A DNA stretch of 64,000 bases, taken from GCA-2684655 sp045105235 (GTDB lineage: Bacteria; Planctomycetota; UBA1135; UBA2386). Below, one piece after another: positions 43,556 to 52,315 of this stretch (within the stretch, counting starts at the first letter, position 1; every line of letters starts with the position of its first letter). The stretch covers positions 62,001-126,000 of the forward strand of contig JBGCDH010000004.1 in NCBI GenBank assembly GCA_045105235.1, read 5' to 3'. The notes beneath the pieces are model-generated. The model worked only from the letters and a program-made list of their open reading frames with translations. It ran no database searches and had not been told where the DNA came from. Both the position numbers and the translations under genes were made by a program.

Positions 43556-44866
43556 TCACACGCCTAGCTGCTGAAGCATCGCAATCGTCTCAGCTGCCGG
43601 CCGCGGCTCCTTGCCGTGGTAGAGCAGCCCGTCGATGCCCTCGATGCGGGCAATGGCTTGATCGAGCAGGGGGTCCGCCCCCTGCCGGTAGGCACCCACT
43701 GATACCAGGTCTCGGTTCTCTTCATAGTGAGCCAACAGCTCACGCAAACGACGCGCCAGCTGCTGGTGCTCGTCGCCCGTGACTTTCGGCATCAGACGAG
43801 AGACCGAGCCGAGCACGTCAATCGCGGGAAACCGACCGCGTTCCGCGATTCGGCGACTCAAAACGATGTGCCCGTCAAGGTAGCCGCGTAGCGCATCGGC
43901 AACCGGCTCGTTCATGTCGTCGCCATCGACCAGCACGGTAAACATGCCGGTGATGGTGCCGTTCTGATCCGAGCCGAGTCTCTCGACCAATCGCGGCAGC
44001 GAAGCAAACAGACTCGGCGGATAGCCGCGGAGCGTCGGCGGCTCGCCGGCCGCCAGGCCGACTTCGCGCACCGCCATGGCGTAGCGCGTCACGGAGTCCA
44101 TCATAAACAGCACGTCGGCGCCGGCATTGCGAAACGCCTCGGCGATGGTCACGGCGGTGAGCGGCGCCTTCATACGCAGCATGGGCGCCGCGTCGCTGGT
44201 GCACGCGATGACTACGCTTTTTTGCAGCCCCTCCGGCCCCAGAGCATCGGCCACAAACTCGCCGACCTCACGGCCGCGCTCGCCAATCAATGCGATTACG
44301 TTGACCTGGCCGGCGTGGCTCTTCGCGATCTGCCCCATCAACGTCGACTTGCCGACGCCAGAGCCTGCGAAGATGCCGATGCGCTGCCCTTTGCCGCAGG
44401 TCAACATGCCGTCGATCGCCGATACCCCCGTCTCAATCGGCTGATCGATGGGAACGCGCTGCATCGGTGATGGTGCGTCGCCAACCAGCGGCATCATGCA
44501 GCCTCGAATCTCAGGACCACCATCCAGCGGTCGACCCAGCGCGTCGACGACGCGGCCGAGCATGCCGGCACCAACCGGGACGCTCAACGGCCGGTGCTCG
44601 TTGTGCACCTGGTCCCAAGGCGCGACTCCGTCGGCGTCCCCGAGCGCCATCACCACCGCCGCGTCGCCGTCAAATCCGACAACCTCCGCAGGGATCCGGG
44701 TCGCGCCGCCATTGGCGAGGATGCTGCACGTGTCGCCAATCGCGGCGACCATGCCCGTAACATGGATCGCGATTCCTCGGATCGCGCGCACCTTGCCTTC
44801 GGAACGCGGGCGATTGAGCATGCGCGCGCCGTCGACGGCACGCTGCAGCGCCGCGGGAAGCGTCAT
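43556..44866 (-). CDS. fliI: Flagellum-specific ATPase FliI
   Basis: This 436-residue cytoplasmic ATPase powers flagellar type III export and is related to the F1 beta subunit. The Walker A motif is GIFAGSGVGKSTLMGQIAK and Walker B is ADVLFMMDSVTRYAMAVRE. The conserved GERGREVGEF and the EPPTLRGYPPSLFASLPRLVERL block are present, as in all FliI. ATG 44866 overlaps the FliH stop (ATGA), which fixes the start and shows coupling. A longer in-frame reading upstream is a shadow of fliH. It is the last gene of the flgB-fliI block, converging on the matrixin gene. Confidence 0.97.
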   Translation of the reverse strand: MTLPAALQRAVDGARMLNRPRSEGKVRAIRGIAIHVTGMVAAIGDTCSILANGGATRIPAEVVGFDGDAAVVMALGDADGVAPWDQVHNEHRPLSVPVGAGMLGRVVDALGRPLDGGPEIRGCMMPLVGDAPSPMQRVPIDQPIETGVSAIDGMLTCGKGQRIGIFAGSGVGKSTLMGQIAKSHAGQVNVIALIGERGREVGEFVADALGPEGLQKSVVIACTSDAAPMLRMKAPLTAVTIAEAFRNAGADVLFMMDSVTRYAMAVREVGLAAGEPPTLRGYPPSLFASLPRLVERLGSDQNGTITGMFTVLVDGDDMNEPVADALRGYLDGHIVLSRRIAERGRFPAIDVLGSVSRLMPKVTGDEHQQLARRLRELLAHYEENRDLVSVGAYRQGADPLLDQAIARIEGIDGLLYHGKEPRPAAETIAMLQQLGV

Positions 44867-45453
44867 GCGCCGGCCTCCCGGCGCACTTCGTTGCAGATGC
44901 GCTCGAGCACCTCGCGCGGATCGTAGCGCAGCCGGCCAGCTCCCGTCTCCGCATTGACGCCGCCGCGTGGCACCGTCGCATCGGCAACAAACTTGGCCTC
45001 CGCGATTTGCTCCGCGAGTTCGGGCATGCCGACCAACCGCTGCTCTACCTGCTCTAGGTCCTCTGGGTTCAAGCGCACCGTCAGGTCGCCACGATCGCTG
45101 CCGTGCACGCAATCGCGCAGGCAGCGCGCCACGGTATCGGTCGGATCGACCTGGCCGCTCTCGAGCGCCGATGCGACCAGCTCACGCGCAATCGATAGCC
45201 CGAGCTCCACCGCAACCTGGCTAACGGCGTCGAGCCGCTCGTTCACGATGGCGGGCAATGCGGCGAGCTGCTGCTCGGCATGGGCCACCAGATCGCGCAG
45301 CTTTTTCTCATCGAGTTCTCGCTGGCGATTGCGCTGCCCTAGATCGAGCAGCACGCGTGCGGCGGGCGGCACGGTCTCCCCGCTGGGGCCACGGCGCGCA
45401 TGCAGCCGCAAGCCAATCAAGCGCGCTGTCAGGGGAACGGCTGTCGTCGTCAT
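44863..45453 (-). CDS. fliH: Flagellar assembly protein FliH
   Basis: This 196-residue negative regulator and tether of FliI links the ATPase to the C ring. The N-terminal 40 residues are basic. Residues 50-110 are coiled coil (RNRQRELDEKKLRDLVAHAE), and the C-terminal half has the FliH/V-ATPase-E-like segment GDLTVRLNPEDLEQVEQRL followed by VPRGGVNAETGAGRL. It starts at ATG 45453, 8 bp past the fliG stop, with aggag as the ribosome-binding site. It overlaps FliI by 4 nt. FliH is poorly conserved, so the name rests on this domain, its size and its position between fliG and fliI. Confidence 0.9.
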   Translation of the reverse strand: MTTTAVPLTARLIGLRLHARRGPSGETVPPAARVLLDLGQRNRQRELDEKKLRDLVAHAEQQLAALPAIVNERLDAVSQVAVELGLSIARELVASALESGQVDPTDTVARCLRDCVHGSDRGDLTVRLNPEDLEQVEQRLVGMPELAEQIAEAKFVADATVPRGGVNAETGAGRLRYDPREVLERICNEVRREAGA

Positions 45454-45460
45454 ATTCTCC

Positions 45461-46477
45461 TCAAACCATCTGTTCCGCAGCACCACCGGCCTTGATCTCG
45501 CCCTTGTCCATCAAGTCACGGATCATCTTCAGGATCTCGTTTTGCGCATCGACCACTTCGCTCAGGGGCGTTGGGCCGAGATTGTCGCGCTCTTCGACCA
45601 CCATGTCCGAAGCACGCTTCGACAGGTTTGTCAGGATCGACTGCTCGACGGCAGGCGTAGCCGCCTTCAGCGACACCGCCAACTCGCGAGAATCCACGGA
45701 CGCCAAGATCTTCTGCATCGACTTCTTGTCGAGCTTCTCGATGTCGTCAAACGTGAACATCTCGTCGCGAATGGCCGTCGCAATCTCGGCGTCGTTTTCC
45801 TGGATCTTGTCCAGCACGTTTTTGTCGCCACCACCGAGGTTGTTGAGCAACGACGCAGCGGCCTTGACCCACGCCTTAGGCTCACTGCGAAGCGACGTCA
45901 GGCCAAGGTCCTTGACCTTCTTGCGCATGACGTCTAGCACACGCTGCACGACGTCGGCGGGCGTTCGGTCGAGGGTTGCGACGCGCAACACAAGGTCCGC
46001 GCGCGCATCGTCGGGCAGCATTTGCAGCACCTCACCACCCTTTTGGCGATCGAGGTGCGCCAAAAACACAGCGGCTATCTGCGGATGCTCTTCGATCAAC
46101 AGGTTGGCAAGGTCCTCGGCCGTCAACGCCTCGAACATCGCAAACGGTCGCTTCGCGAGGATGTCGCTGTTGGCACGCTTGGCGACGTCGCCGCTGCGCT
46201 CTTCCCCGAAAGCCTTCGCCAGCACCGTGTGCATGAGCCCGCCAACGTCGCCGAGCGCCATGCCGCCCTGCCGCATGCGCACGACAGTTTGCTGGAATGC
46301 GCCGCGGACCGACTCGCGATCGATCGCCATCTCCTGCAGCTCCTGCATCGCACGCGTCACCGTGTCGACCGTGTCGTCCGAGAAGTGGCGCAACACCTTG
46401 GCGGCCAGCTCCTGGTCAATCGACAACAGCAGCATCGCCAGCGTCTTGTCGATGGATACGTTCTTTTCGTCGCTCAC
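45461..46477 (-). CDS. fliG: Flagellar motor switch protein FliG
   Basis: This 338-residue rotor protein interacts with the stators to produce torque. It shows the FliG order: an N-terminal domain beginning KTLAMLLLSIDQELAAKVL, the middle domain with EHPQIAAVFLAHL (the EHPQ motif), and the C-terminal domain with MFTFDDIEKLDKKSMQKIL, the site of the torque helix. Charged residues expected in the C-terminal helix (Lys, Arg, Asp, Glu around SMQKILASVDSRELAVSL) are present. The start is GTG 46477. It follows fliF by 29 bp. Confidence 0.97.
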   Translation of the reverse strand: MSDEKNVSIDKTLAMLLLSIDQELAAKVLRHFSDDTVDTVTRAMQELQEMAIDRESVRGAFQQTVVRMRQGGMALGDVGGLMHTVLAKAFGEERSGDVAKRANSDILAKRPFAMFEALTAEDLANLLIEEHPQIAAVFLAHLDRQKGGEVLQMLPDDARADLVLRVATLDRTPADVVQRVLDVMRKKVKDLGLTSLRSEPKAWVKAAASLLNNLGGGDKNVLDKIQENDAEIATAIRDEMFTFDDIEKLDKKSMQKILASVDSRELAVSLKAATPAVEQSILTNLSKRASDMVVEERDNLGPTPLSEVVDAQNEILKMIRDLMDKGEIKAGGAAEQMV

Positions 46478-46506
46478 GGTTTGCGTCTCAGGCCAACGGA
46501 ATGGGG

Positions 46507-47979
46507 TCAGGCCTTCTGCTCAAGAAGCCAGGCTTCGAGCATCTTTGCGAGGGCGGCGGGGTCACCCGCGATCGAGCGCTCGATTTCGCGCCGCATACGT
46601 TTTTGCTGCTCTTCCGGCGTCAGATCTTCTTCCGCGAGTTCTTTGGGCGCCTCTTCGGAAGCACCCGCACCCTTCGCAGACGGCGACGATTTCTTGAAGA
46701 GCCCGCGCAAGAACAGCACAACCACGATGACGCCGACCATTTGACCAATCATCGGCCCCCACTGGCGGGCCATTGCCGCAAGGCCCGGCCCCTCTTCCAT
46801 GGGCACAAACTCCGGCGGTGGTTCAAATGGCCCCGACAGCGTGCTGAACTGGGTATCGCGCTCGTCGTTCCATCCGGCGATTGCCTTGACGGTGTCAACG
46901 AGGTTGTTCTGCACGAAGCCTTCCTGGTTTTCGAGCTCGCTGTCGTAGAGCAGTGCGACGGACATCCGGCGCACTTCCGGCGCCATCTTGCCAACGCGAC
47001 GCTCACCAATTTCGGTGACATACTCGCGCTTGCGCTTTTCGTTTTTGCTTTTGCCGGCAGAGGCGTCGGCCGCCACCGCAGGAACGTCGCTCGAGTCTTT
47101 GGTGACATCCTCCGAACGCAGCAGCGCCCCCTCTGGAAGCACCTTCTCGCTGCGCACCTCCCACGACGGATCGAGCTCAATCGTAACGCGCACCTCCGTC
47201 TTGCCTGGCCACATGCGATCCAAAGCGGCCTGCGCCTGCATCGTGCGCTCACTGCTGATCGCCCGCTCCATCTTGCGAAACTCCGACGAACCGCCGCCAG
47301 CGTCGCGATCCGGGTCGTAGCTCCAGCGGTTGCCGCCGGTGGCGCTTACGATGTCGATGTTCTCCATCGGCACCATCAGCTGCGAAGCCGCAATCGAGGC
47401 TGCGGCACGGGCGCGCTCGTCAAAGGCAACGCCAGGGCGCAGACGCAGCAGCACCGTGGCACTTGCGCGCTCTTTGCTTTGCCGACTGCGGAAAGCGAGA
47501 CGACGACGCGGGCGGCTCGACGTGACGGTCACATCCATCACGCCTTCGAGCTTCTTGATCGCAGCCTGCACCTGCTGCCGCGCCACCGAGTCGAGACGCC
47601 ACTGCTTGGTCGCAGCGTCTTCAATGAGGCTGCCGCCGATGTCGAGACCTGGCACCGAATCGGTGTTGAGCCCTTCCTTGCCGAGCGCGAGCAAGGCTTG
47701 TTGGACGTCACTGCGCTCCACCATCAAGCTGCGGCCATCTGGGCCGGCGACCGTCGAAACCCCGCCCTGCGTGATCGCCTGCTCGGCGCGTGTCAAATCC
47801 TCCGACGATGTCGCTTGGAAGACCTTCTCGTAGCTCGGCTTGCTCGCAAACCACACAACGGCACCAAGGCCGACGAGCGTAGCGAACAACACGGTGCCAA
47901 CAACCAGGCGCTGCGGCCCTTCGAGGCGCCCCCAGATCCCGCGCAGCTGCACGAGCACATCTTGAAAAAACTGGCGCAT
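46507..47979 (-). CDS. fliF: Flagellar MS-ring protein FliF
   Basis: This 490-residue protein forms the membrane ring of the basal body. It has an N-terminal transmembrane helix (RLVVGTVLFATLVGLGAVVW, about residues 22-42), ring-building periplasmic domains (TQGGVSTVAGPDGRSL, VQAAIKKLEGVMDVTVTSS, FDERARAAASIAASQLM), and a C-terminal helix (MIGQMVGVIVVVLFLRGL, about 415-433). The FliG-binding tail then reads EIERSIAGDPAALAKMLEAW. It is somewhat shorter than the usual 530-560 residues but complete in order. It follows fliE by 7 bp and precedes fliG. Confidence 0.95.
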   Translation of the reverse strand: MRQFFQDVLVQLRGIWGRLEGPQRLVVGTVLFATLVGLGAVVWFASKPSYEKVFQATSSEDLTRAEQAITQGGVSTVAGPDGRSLMVERSDVQQALLALGKEGLNTDSVPGLDIGGSLIEDAATKQWRLDSVARQQVQAAIKKLEGVMDVTVTSSRPRRRLAFRSRQSKERASATVLLRLRPGVAFDERARAAASIAASQLMVPMENIDIVSATGGNRWSYDPDRDAGGGSSEFRKMERAISSERTMQAQAALDRMWPGKTEVRVTIELDPSWEVRSEKVLPEGALLRSEDVTKDSSDVPAVAADASAGKSKNEKRKREYVTEIGERRVGKMAPEVRRMSVALLYDSELENQEGFVQNNLVDTVKAIAGWNDERDTQFSTLSGPFEPPPEFVPMEEGPGLAAMARQWGPMIGQMVGVIVVVLFLRGLFKKSSPSAKGAGASEEAPKELAEEDLTPEEQQKRMRREIERSIAGDPAALAKMLEAWLLEQKA

Positions 47980-47986
47980 ATCAGAA

Positions 47987-48358
47987 TCAGACGGAGGACC
48001 TCGACAGCTTTTCCCACGCGTCCACCATCTTGTTGCGCACTTCGAGCAACAGGTTGAACGCGACCTGGCTCTTGCTGCCCGCGATCATCGCATCGTGCAG
48101 CTCAACGCCTTCTCCCATGACCATGCCGCGAACCTTTTCTTTGACGTCGGACTGCAGGCCGCGCACGTTGTCGATCGAATCCGCGAGCACGCCCTCGAAC
48201 GGCCGTGCATCGCGGGGACCACTGTCGACAACACCACCGAGCGATGGGGCGATCTCAGGCGTGCCCTGGGGCAGCAGCTCCTCGAACCCAGGCCCCTGCG
48301 GTGTCGGCAGGTTGACGTTGCGGTCCAGGCGCATCGGAGGAAGATCAAAGCCGCTCAT
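47987..48358 (-). CDS. fliE: Flagellar hook-basal body complex protein FliE
   Basis: This 123-residue protein joins the MS ring to the rod. The C-terminal half holds the FliE signature (LHDAMIAGSKSQVAFNLLLEVRNKMVDAW, in the family's usual position) while the first 60 residues are Pro/Gly rich and variable. The combination of that motif, a position between flgC and fliF, and the typical small size makes the name firm. The 7-bp gap to fliF and the 36-bp gap from flgC indicate one transcript. Confidence 0.95.
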   Translation of the reverse strand: MSGFDLPPMRLDRNVNLPTPQGPGFEELLPQGTPEIAPSLGGVVDSGPRDARPFEGVLADSIDNVRGLQSDVKEKVRGMVMGEGVELHDAMIAGSKSQVAFNLLLEVRNKMVDAWEKLSRSSV

Positions 48359-48394
48359 GGCACGCTCCTAGCAAGTTGAATGGGGCCATAGCGA

Positions 48395-48850
48395 TCAGCC
48401 ACCCAGCTGCTGCAGAGTGTTTTGCAGCATGCCTCGGTAGGTGCGCAGCGCCGTCAAGTTGGCGTCGAAGCTGCGTTGGATGATGTTCATGTCGACAAGC
48501 TCTTGGAAGATGTCGACGTTGCTGCCGAGCACCTGGCCCGACTCGTCGGCGTCCGGGTGACCGGGCTGGTAGAAGACCGGAAACGGCGAGCTGTCCTCGA
48601 CGACGTTTGCCACCTGGACACCGGCCCCTTCGTCGGCCCCGGCGAGGCCCTTCACCGCGCTCCGCGCCTGCTGCATCGCTTCCTCGAAGACCAGCACCTT
48701 GCGTCGGTAGGGCAACCGCTCTGAATTGCCGGTGCGGTGCATGTTGCTGAGGTTGCTCGCAACCAGCTCCGAGCGCTGCATCTCGGCGCGCAAGCCGGTC
48801 GTCGCAATATCAAAGCCGCGAAACACGCCTTTCATCGGATCCATTGCCAT
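48395..48850 (-). CDS. flgC: Flagellar basal-body rod protein FlgC
   Basis: This 151-residue proximal rod protein has an N-terminal coiled region (FDIATTGLRAEMQRSELVAS) and the rod-family signature NLSNMHRTGNSERLPYRRK. Its C-terminal helix (NVDIFQELVDMNIIQRSFDA) packs with FlgB, FlgF and FlgG in the rod. The flagellin/rod consensus N-(L/M)-(A/S)-N near residue 30 is intact. It lies 2 bp downstream of flgB and is exported by the type III system of FliI, FliH and FliJ encoded nearby. Confidence 0.95.
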   Translation of the reverse strand: MAMDPMKGVFRGFDIATTGLRAEMQRSELVASNLSNMHRTGNSERLPYRRKVLVFEEAMQQARSAVKGLAGADEGAGVQVANVVEDSSPFPVFYQPGHPDADESGQVLGSNVDIFQELVDMNIIQRSFDANLTALRTYRGMLQNTLQQLGG

Positions 48851-48852
48851 GA

Positions 48853-49203
48853 CTAGGCCCTCCCGAAGATTGCTTTGTTGACCGTCGAGAAGTAGCCGGC
48901 GGCGCGACGCAGCATGTAGTCATGCATGAGCTGCGTCTTGCCGAGCATCGTCAGCTCCTCCATCAGCACGACGTTGTTGGCGCCCGGAGGCCCGGACTCA
49001 TCACGCGCGACCAGGTGCTCGACAGAACCTTCCTTCTCACCGTCCGCGACGGCGTCGCGAAGCAGATCTTCGAACTGGACTTCAAAGCGCTTGAAGCCTG
49101 CTACGTTTTGATTGGCGATGTTGTGTATCGCCGCCTGGGAGCGCGCACTGAGGGCGTCAAGCGTGTGATGCGTGAACGCCGTGTCGCTGTTGACATCGAT
49201 CAT
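48853..49203 (-). CDS. flgB: Flagellar basal-body rod protein FlgB
   Basis: This 116-residue innermost rod subunit is the first gene of the flagellar operon. Its N-terminal helix TLDALSARSQAAIHNIANQNVAGF carries the rod-family asparagine motif (NIANQ, followed by GF-K-R). The C-terminal helix LGKTQLMHDYMLRRAAGYFSTVN is likewise typical. The start at ATG 49203 was preferred over an upstream in-frame Met at 49230 because ggagagg sits just before it. It is divergent from egtD across a 182-bp gap, where the operon promoter should lie. Confidence 0.94.
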   Translation of the reverse strand: MIDVNSDTAFTHHTLDALSARSQAAIHNIANQNVAGFKRFEVQFEDLLRDAVADGEKEGSVEHLVARDESGPPGANNVVLMEELTMLGKTQLMHDYMLRRAAGYFSTVNKAIFGRA

Positions 49204-49279
49204 TTTGGGACCTCTCCAATTGCCGCTCAAGCATCGACCGATTGGTGAGTGTGCCTTGAGACCGAGCTTTCAGCCGTGT

Positions 49280-49306
49280 GCCGCCGGCGCCTGCGCGGCC
49301 GGCGGC
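49280..49306. promoter_or_regulatory. GC-rich hairpin in the flgB / egtD divergent gap
   Basis: GCCGCCGGC (49280-49288) and GCCGGCGGC (49298-49306) are a perfect 9-bp inverted repeat with a 9-nt loop, within the 182-bp region from which both the flagellar operon (minus) and egtD (plus) are read. It might be a leader hairpin or operator. No sigma-28 or sigma-54 consensus was seen with confidence nearby. Confidence 0.4.
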
Positions 49307-49385
49307 GTTGCCGTTTGCGACACATTGGCTGCGTCGCCATACCTTCGCGAACCGTGAAACGTATCGATCGCGAGGGATCTCCCCT

Positions 49386-50408
49386 ATGATGCTGCCGCAG
49401 ATGGAACTCCAACCAGAGGAACAGCTGGCCGCACAACGGCCCACTCGCACGCCACGCTTTATTCAGGGCGCGCTGCCGGCCGGCAACGATGTAGCCAAAA
49501 CACTCGTAGCAGGCCTCCAGGAGCCAACGGCGAACATCCCCGCCCGCTTCCTCTACGACGAGCTCGGATCCTGCCTGTTCGATGCGATCACGGCCCTGCC
49601 GGAGTACTACCCCACGCGCACCGAGGCAGCGGTGCTCGAAAAGAACCTGCCGGCCATGGCCAAAGAGCACGATTCGGTCGGAGGCACGCTGATTGACCTC
49701 GGCGCGGGCACGTGCGAGAAAGCCCCCAAGCTCTTCCCGTATGTGAAGCCGACGCAATACGTTCCCGTCGACATCTCGGTTGAATTCCTGCGCACGGCCG
49801 TGCATCGCCTGCAGCACGACCACCCGGACATCTCCATGGTAGGAGTCGGCACGGACTTCAGCTCGAAGCTCGAGTTGCCGGACGAAGTCGGCCAACAGCG
49901 ACGCCTGTTTTTCTACCCTGGCTCGTCCATTGGCAACTTCAGCCGCGACGAGGCCATCGCCTTCCTCAAGGGCGTTCGCAGCGCAATGGACGCGGAAGGC
50001 CAGCTTTGGATCGGCATCGACCTGCGCAAGGACATCGCCACGATGGTGCGAGCCTATGACGACGAAATCGGCGTCACCGCAGCATTCAGCCGCAACACCC
50101 TGCGCAATACCAACCGCCTCGCCGGCACGGACTTCTCGCCCCGACACTGGGACCATGTCGCGCTCTTCAACGAAGAGCACAGCCGTGTAGAGATGCACCT
50201 CGAAGCCAAGCAGGACGTCGTCGTCCGCTGGCCCGGCGGCGAGCGCAAGTTCACCGCCGGCGAACGCATCCACACCGAGAATTCACACAAATACACGCAG
50301 GATGGTTTCAGCGAGCTGCTGGCCGAGGCGGGGCTCGAGACCAGCGGCTGCTGGACCGACGAAAAGAAGTGGTTCGGTGTGTTCGTCGCGGTGCCCGCCG
50401 GACGCTAG
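49386..50408 (+). CDS. egtD: L-histidine N-alpha-methyltransferase (EgtD)
   Basis: This 340-residue SAM-dependent enzyme of the EgtD family adds three methyl groups to histidine to give hercynine, the first step of ergothioneine synthesis. It shows IPARFLYDELGSCLFDAITA, then the SAM-binding loop TLIDLGAGTCEKA, and the histidine/SAM pocket segment YPGSSIGNFSRDEA with typical FRNFSHWDH-like NFSPRHWDHVALFN. The start at ATG 49386 (before a second Met) follows gagggatct. No egtB sulfoxide synthase lies nearby, so it is unclear whether the product is hercynine or ergothioneine. It is separated from cysC by a 327-bp gap. Confidence 0.93.
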   Translation: MMLPQMELQPEEQLAAQRPTRTPRFIQGALPAGNDVAKTLVAGLQEPTANIPARFLYDELGSCLFDAITALPEYYPTRTEAAVLEKNLPAMAKEHDSVGGTLIDLGAGTCEKAPKLFPYVKPTQYVPVDISVEFLRTAVHRLQHDHPDISMVGVGTDFSSKLELPDEVGQQRRLFFYPGSSIGNFSRDEAIAFLKGVRSAMDAEGQLWIGIDLRKDIATMVRAYDDEIGVTAAFSRNTLRNTNRLAGTDFSPRHWDHVALFNEEHSRVEMHLEAKQDVVVRWPGGERKFTAGERIHTENSHKYTQDGFSELLAEAGLETSGCWTDEKKWFGVFVAVPAGR

Positions 50409-50735
50409 CCGAACGAAGGCGTCCGCTTGTCCGCCGGGGCCACGCCAACCGTCTCCTGCCAACTAGTCACATGGCTCGATAGCGGCGGGGGGGGGGAAAT
50501 CTGACCGCCAGATGCGAACAACCAGCAGGCGGCCGCGGATCACGGCCCGTCTAGCGTCCAGCAGGAGCGATCCGCCTGCCCGAGTGCAAGCTGAAGACCG
50601 CCCCAAAACCCCGTCGCATGGGCCTGCCCGACCAGCATGCAGGCCCGCGTTCGTCGACGTCGATCCAATCGTGTTGACAGACGATCTCACCGTGCCGACG
50701 CTACTTCGCCGCACTCTCTGCCGTCCTCGCCTCCA
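50409..50735. other. 327-bp spacer between egtD and cysC, with a G10 homopolymer
   Basis: No gene is convincing here. The notable element is a run of ten consecutive G at 50487-50496, flanked by gcggc and aaatc. Such a tract is prone to slippage in the cell or in sequencing. It could also mark an assembly error. The promoter for the cysC-cysD-cysNC-wzt string should lie in this spacer, but I could not pick out a -35/-10 pair. Confidence 0.6.
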
Positions 50736-51353
50736 ATGACCGATTCTTCCCGCAACATCGTGCGCCACGAAGGCACGATCACCCGCCAAGACCGGGAACA
50801 GCTGCTCGGCCAGCGCGGCTGCGTCGCTTGGTTCACCGGCCTATCCGGCTCGGGCAAGTCGACCGTCTCCCGAGCCGTCGAGGAGCGCCTGACAAAGCGC
50901 GGCCGCCTTGTCTACGTGCTCGACGGCGACAACGTCCGCCACGGGCTCTGCAGCGACCTCGGCTTTTCCGACAGCGACCGCACCGAGAACATCCGACGCG
51001 TCGGCCATGTTGCCGCACTACTCGCAGACACCGGAGCCATCGTCCTCACGGCCTTCATCTCGCCGTTTCGCAGCGACCGGGCCCAGGTCCGCGAAGTCGT
51101 CGGCGACAACGAGTTCCTCGAGGTGTTTGTCGACGCGCCCCTGGACGTTTGCGAATCCCGCGATCCAAAGGGCCTCTACAAAAAGGCGCGCGACGGCAAG
51201 ATCCCCGAGTTCACCGGCATCTCCTCGCCCTATGAGGCACCGGAGAAGCCAGCCCTCGTGGTGCCGACCGGAGACCTATCTCTGGACGCGTGCGCCGAAG
51301 CCGTCGAGAGCATGCTCGCCGCTCGCGGCTTTCTTGCCGCAGGCTCCAACTGA
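50736..51353 (+). CDS. cysC: Adenylylsulfate (APS) kinase
   Basis: This 205-residue cytoplasmic enzyme phosphorylates adenosine 5'-phosphosulfate with ATP to PAPS, the activated sulfate for sulfotransferases and for sulfate reduction. Motifs are canonical: P-loop FTGLSGSGKSTVSRAVEE, DGDNVRHGL, DLGFSDSDRTENIRR, TAFISPFRSDRAQVRE and YKKARDGKIPEFTGI. These supply ATP, the APS-binding DN and R, and the mobile lid. The start is ATG 50736. The frame upstream is not supported. It precedes cysD by 53 bp. A second, fused APS kinase-like domain occurs in cysNC, so this stand-alone enzyme is the more likely catalytically complete one. Confidence 0.96.
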   Translation: MTDSSRNIVRHEGTITRQDREQLLGQRGCVAWFTGLSGSGKSTVSRAVEERLTKRGRLVYVLDGDNVRHGLCSDLGFSDSDRTENIRRVGHVAALLADTGAIVLTAFISPFRSDRAQVREVVGDNEFLEVFVDAPLDVCESRDPKGLYKKARDGKIPEFTGISSPYEAPEKPALVVPTGDLSLDACAEAVESMLAARGFLAAGSN

Positions 51354-51406
51354 CCTTCAGGCGACAGCGAAATCAGAACCGCAATCGCGCATACAAGACC
51401 ACACTC

Positions 51407-52315
51407 ATGACCAACTACTCGCTCAGCCACCTGCAGCAGCTGGAGCAGGAGAGCATCCATATCATTCGTGAGGTCGCCGCCGAGTTCGAGCGACCGGTGA
51501 TGCTCTATTCCATCGGCAAGGATTCGGGCGTCATGCTCCGCCTTGCCGAGAAGGCGTTCGCGCCGGCCAAGATCCCCTTCAAGGTCCTCCACGTGAACAC
51601 CACGTGGAAGTTCAAGGAGATGATCTCCTTCCGCGACAACCTCGTGAAGGAGCTCGACCTCGACTTCGTCGAGTGGATCAACAAGGAAGGTGTCGCGCAG
51701 GGCATTGGCCCCTACACGCACGGCACGCAGCGGCACACGCACATCATGAAGACGGAGGCGCTCAAGCAAGCCCTCAACGCCGGCGAATACGACGCTGCAT
51801 TCGGTGGCGCCCGCCGCGACGAGGAAAAGAGCCGCGCCAAGGAACGGATCTTCAGCTTCCGCGACAAGTTCCACCAGTGGGACCCGAAGAACCAGCGCCC
51901 CGAGCTCTGGAACATCTTCAACTGCGAGGTCAAGAAGGGCGAATCGATCCGCGTCTTCCCGCTGAGCAACTGGACCGAGCTCGACGTATGGCTCTACGTC
52001 TACAAAGAGAACCTGCCGATGGTCCCGCTCTACTTTGCCAAGGAGCGCCCGGTCGTGCGCCGCAACGGCACCTGGATCATGGTCGACGACGAGCGCTTGC
52101 CGCTCGAAGACGGTGAGACCCCGGAAATGAAAATGGTCCGCTTCCGCACGCTCGGCTGCTACCCGCTGACGGGCGCAATCGAGTCGGAAGCCGACACCCT
52201 GCCCAAGATCATCGAAGAGATGCTGCGCAGCCGCGATTCCGAACGTCAGGGTCGGGTGATCGACTTCGATGAAGGCGGCTCGATGGAAGAAAAGAAGCGG
52301 GAGGGCTACTTCTAA
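51407..52315 (+). CDS. cysD: Sulfate adenylyltransferase subunit 2
   Basis: This 302-residue ATP-binding subunit of the heteromeric sulfate adenylyltransferase, with CysN, makes APS from sulfate and ATP. The PP-loop motif is PVMLYSIGKDSGVMLRLAEK. The conserved VNTTWKFKEMISFRD, FGGARRDEEKSRAKERIFSF and WTELDVWLY blocks are typical. The sequence ends in KREGYF, as in most CysD. ATG 51407 is chosen over the longer frame because the family begins at MTNYSLSHL(x)QLE. Its stop (TAA) overlaps the ATG of cysNC by one base (TAATG), coupling the two subunits' synthesis. Confidence 0.97.
   Translation: MTNYSLSHLQQLEQESIHIIREVAAEFERPVMLYSIGKDSGVMLRLAEKAFAPAKIPFKVLHVNTTWKFKEMISFRDNLVKELDLDFVEWINKEGVAQGIGPYTHGTQRHTHIMKTEALKQALNAGEYDAAFGGARRDEEKSRAKERIFSFRDKFHQWDPKNQRPELWNIFNCEVKKGESIRVFPLSNWTELDVWLYVYKENLPMVPLYFAKERPVVRRNGTWIMVDDERLPLEDGETPEMKMVRFRTLGCYPLTGAIESEADTLPKIIEEMLRSRDSERQGRVIDFDEGGSMEEKKREGYF

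Noticed and set aside
50463..50789. 108-residue minus-strand frame in the egtD-cysC gap
   Set aside because: It overlaps the cysC start, crosses the G10 tract and has no family resemblance.
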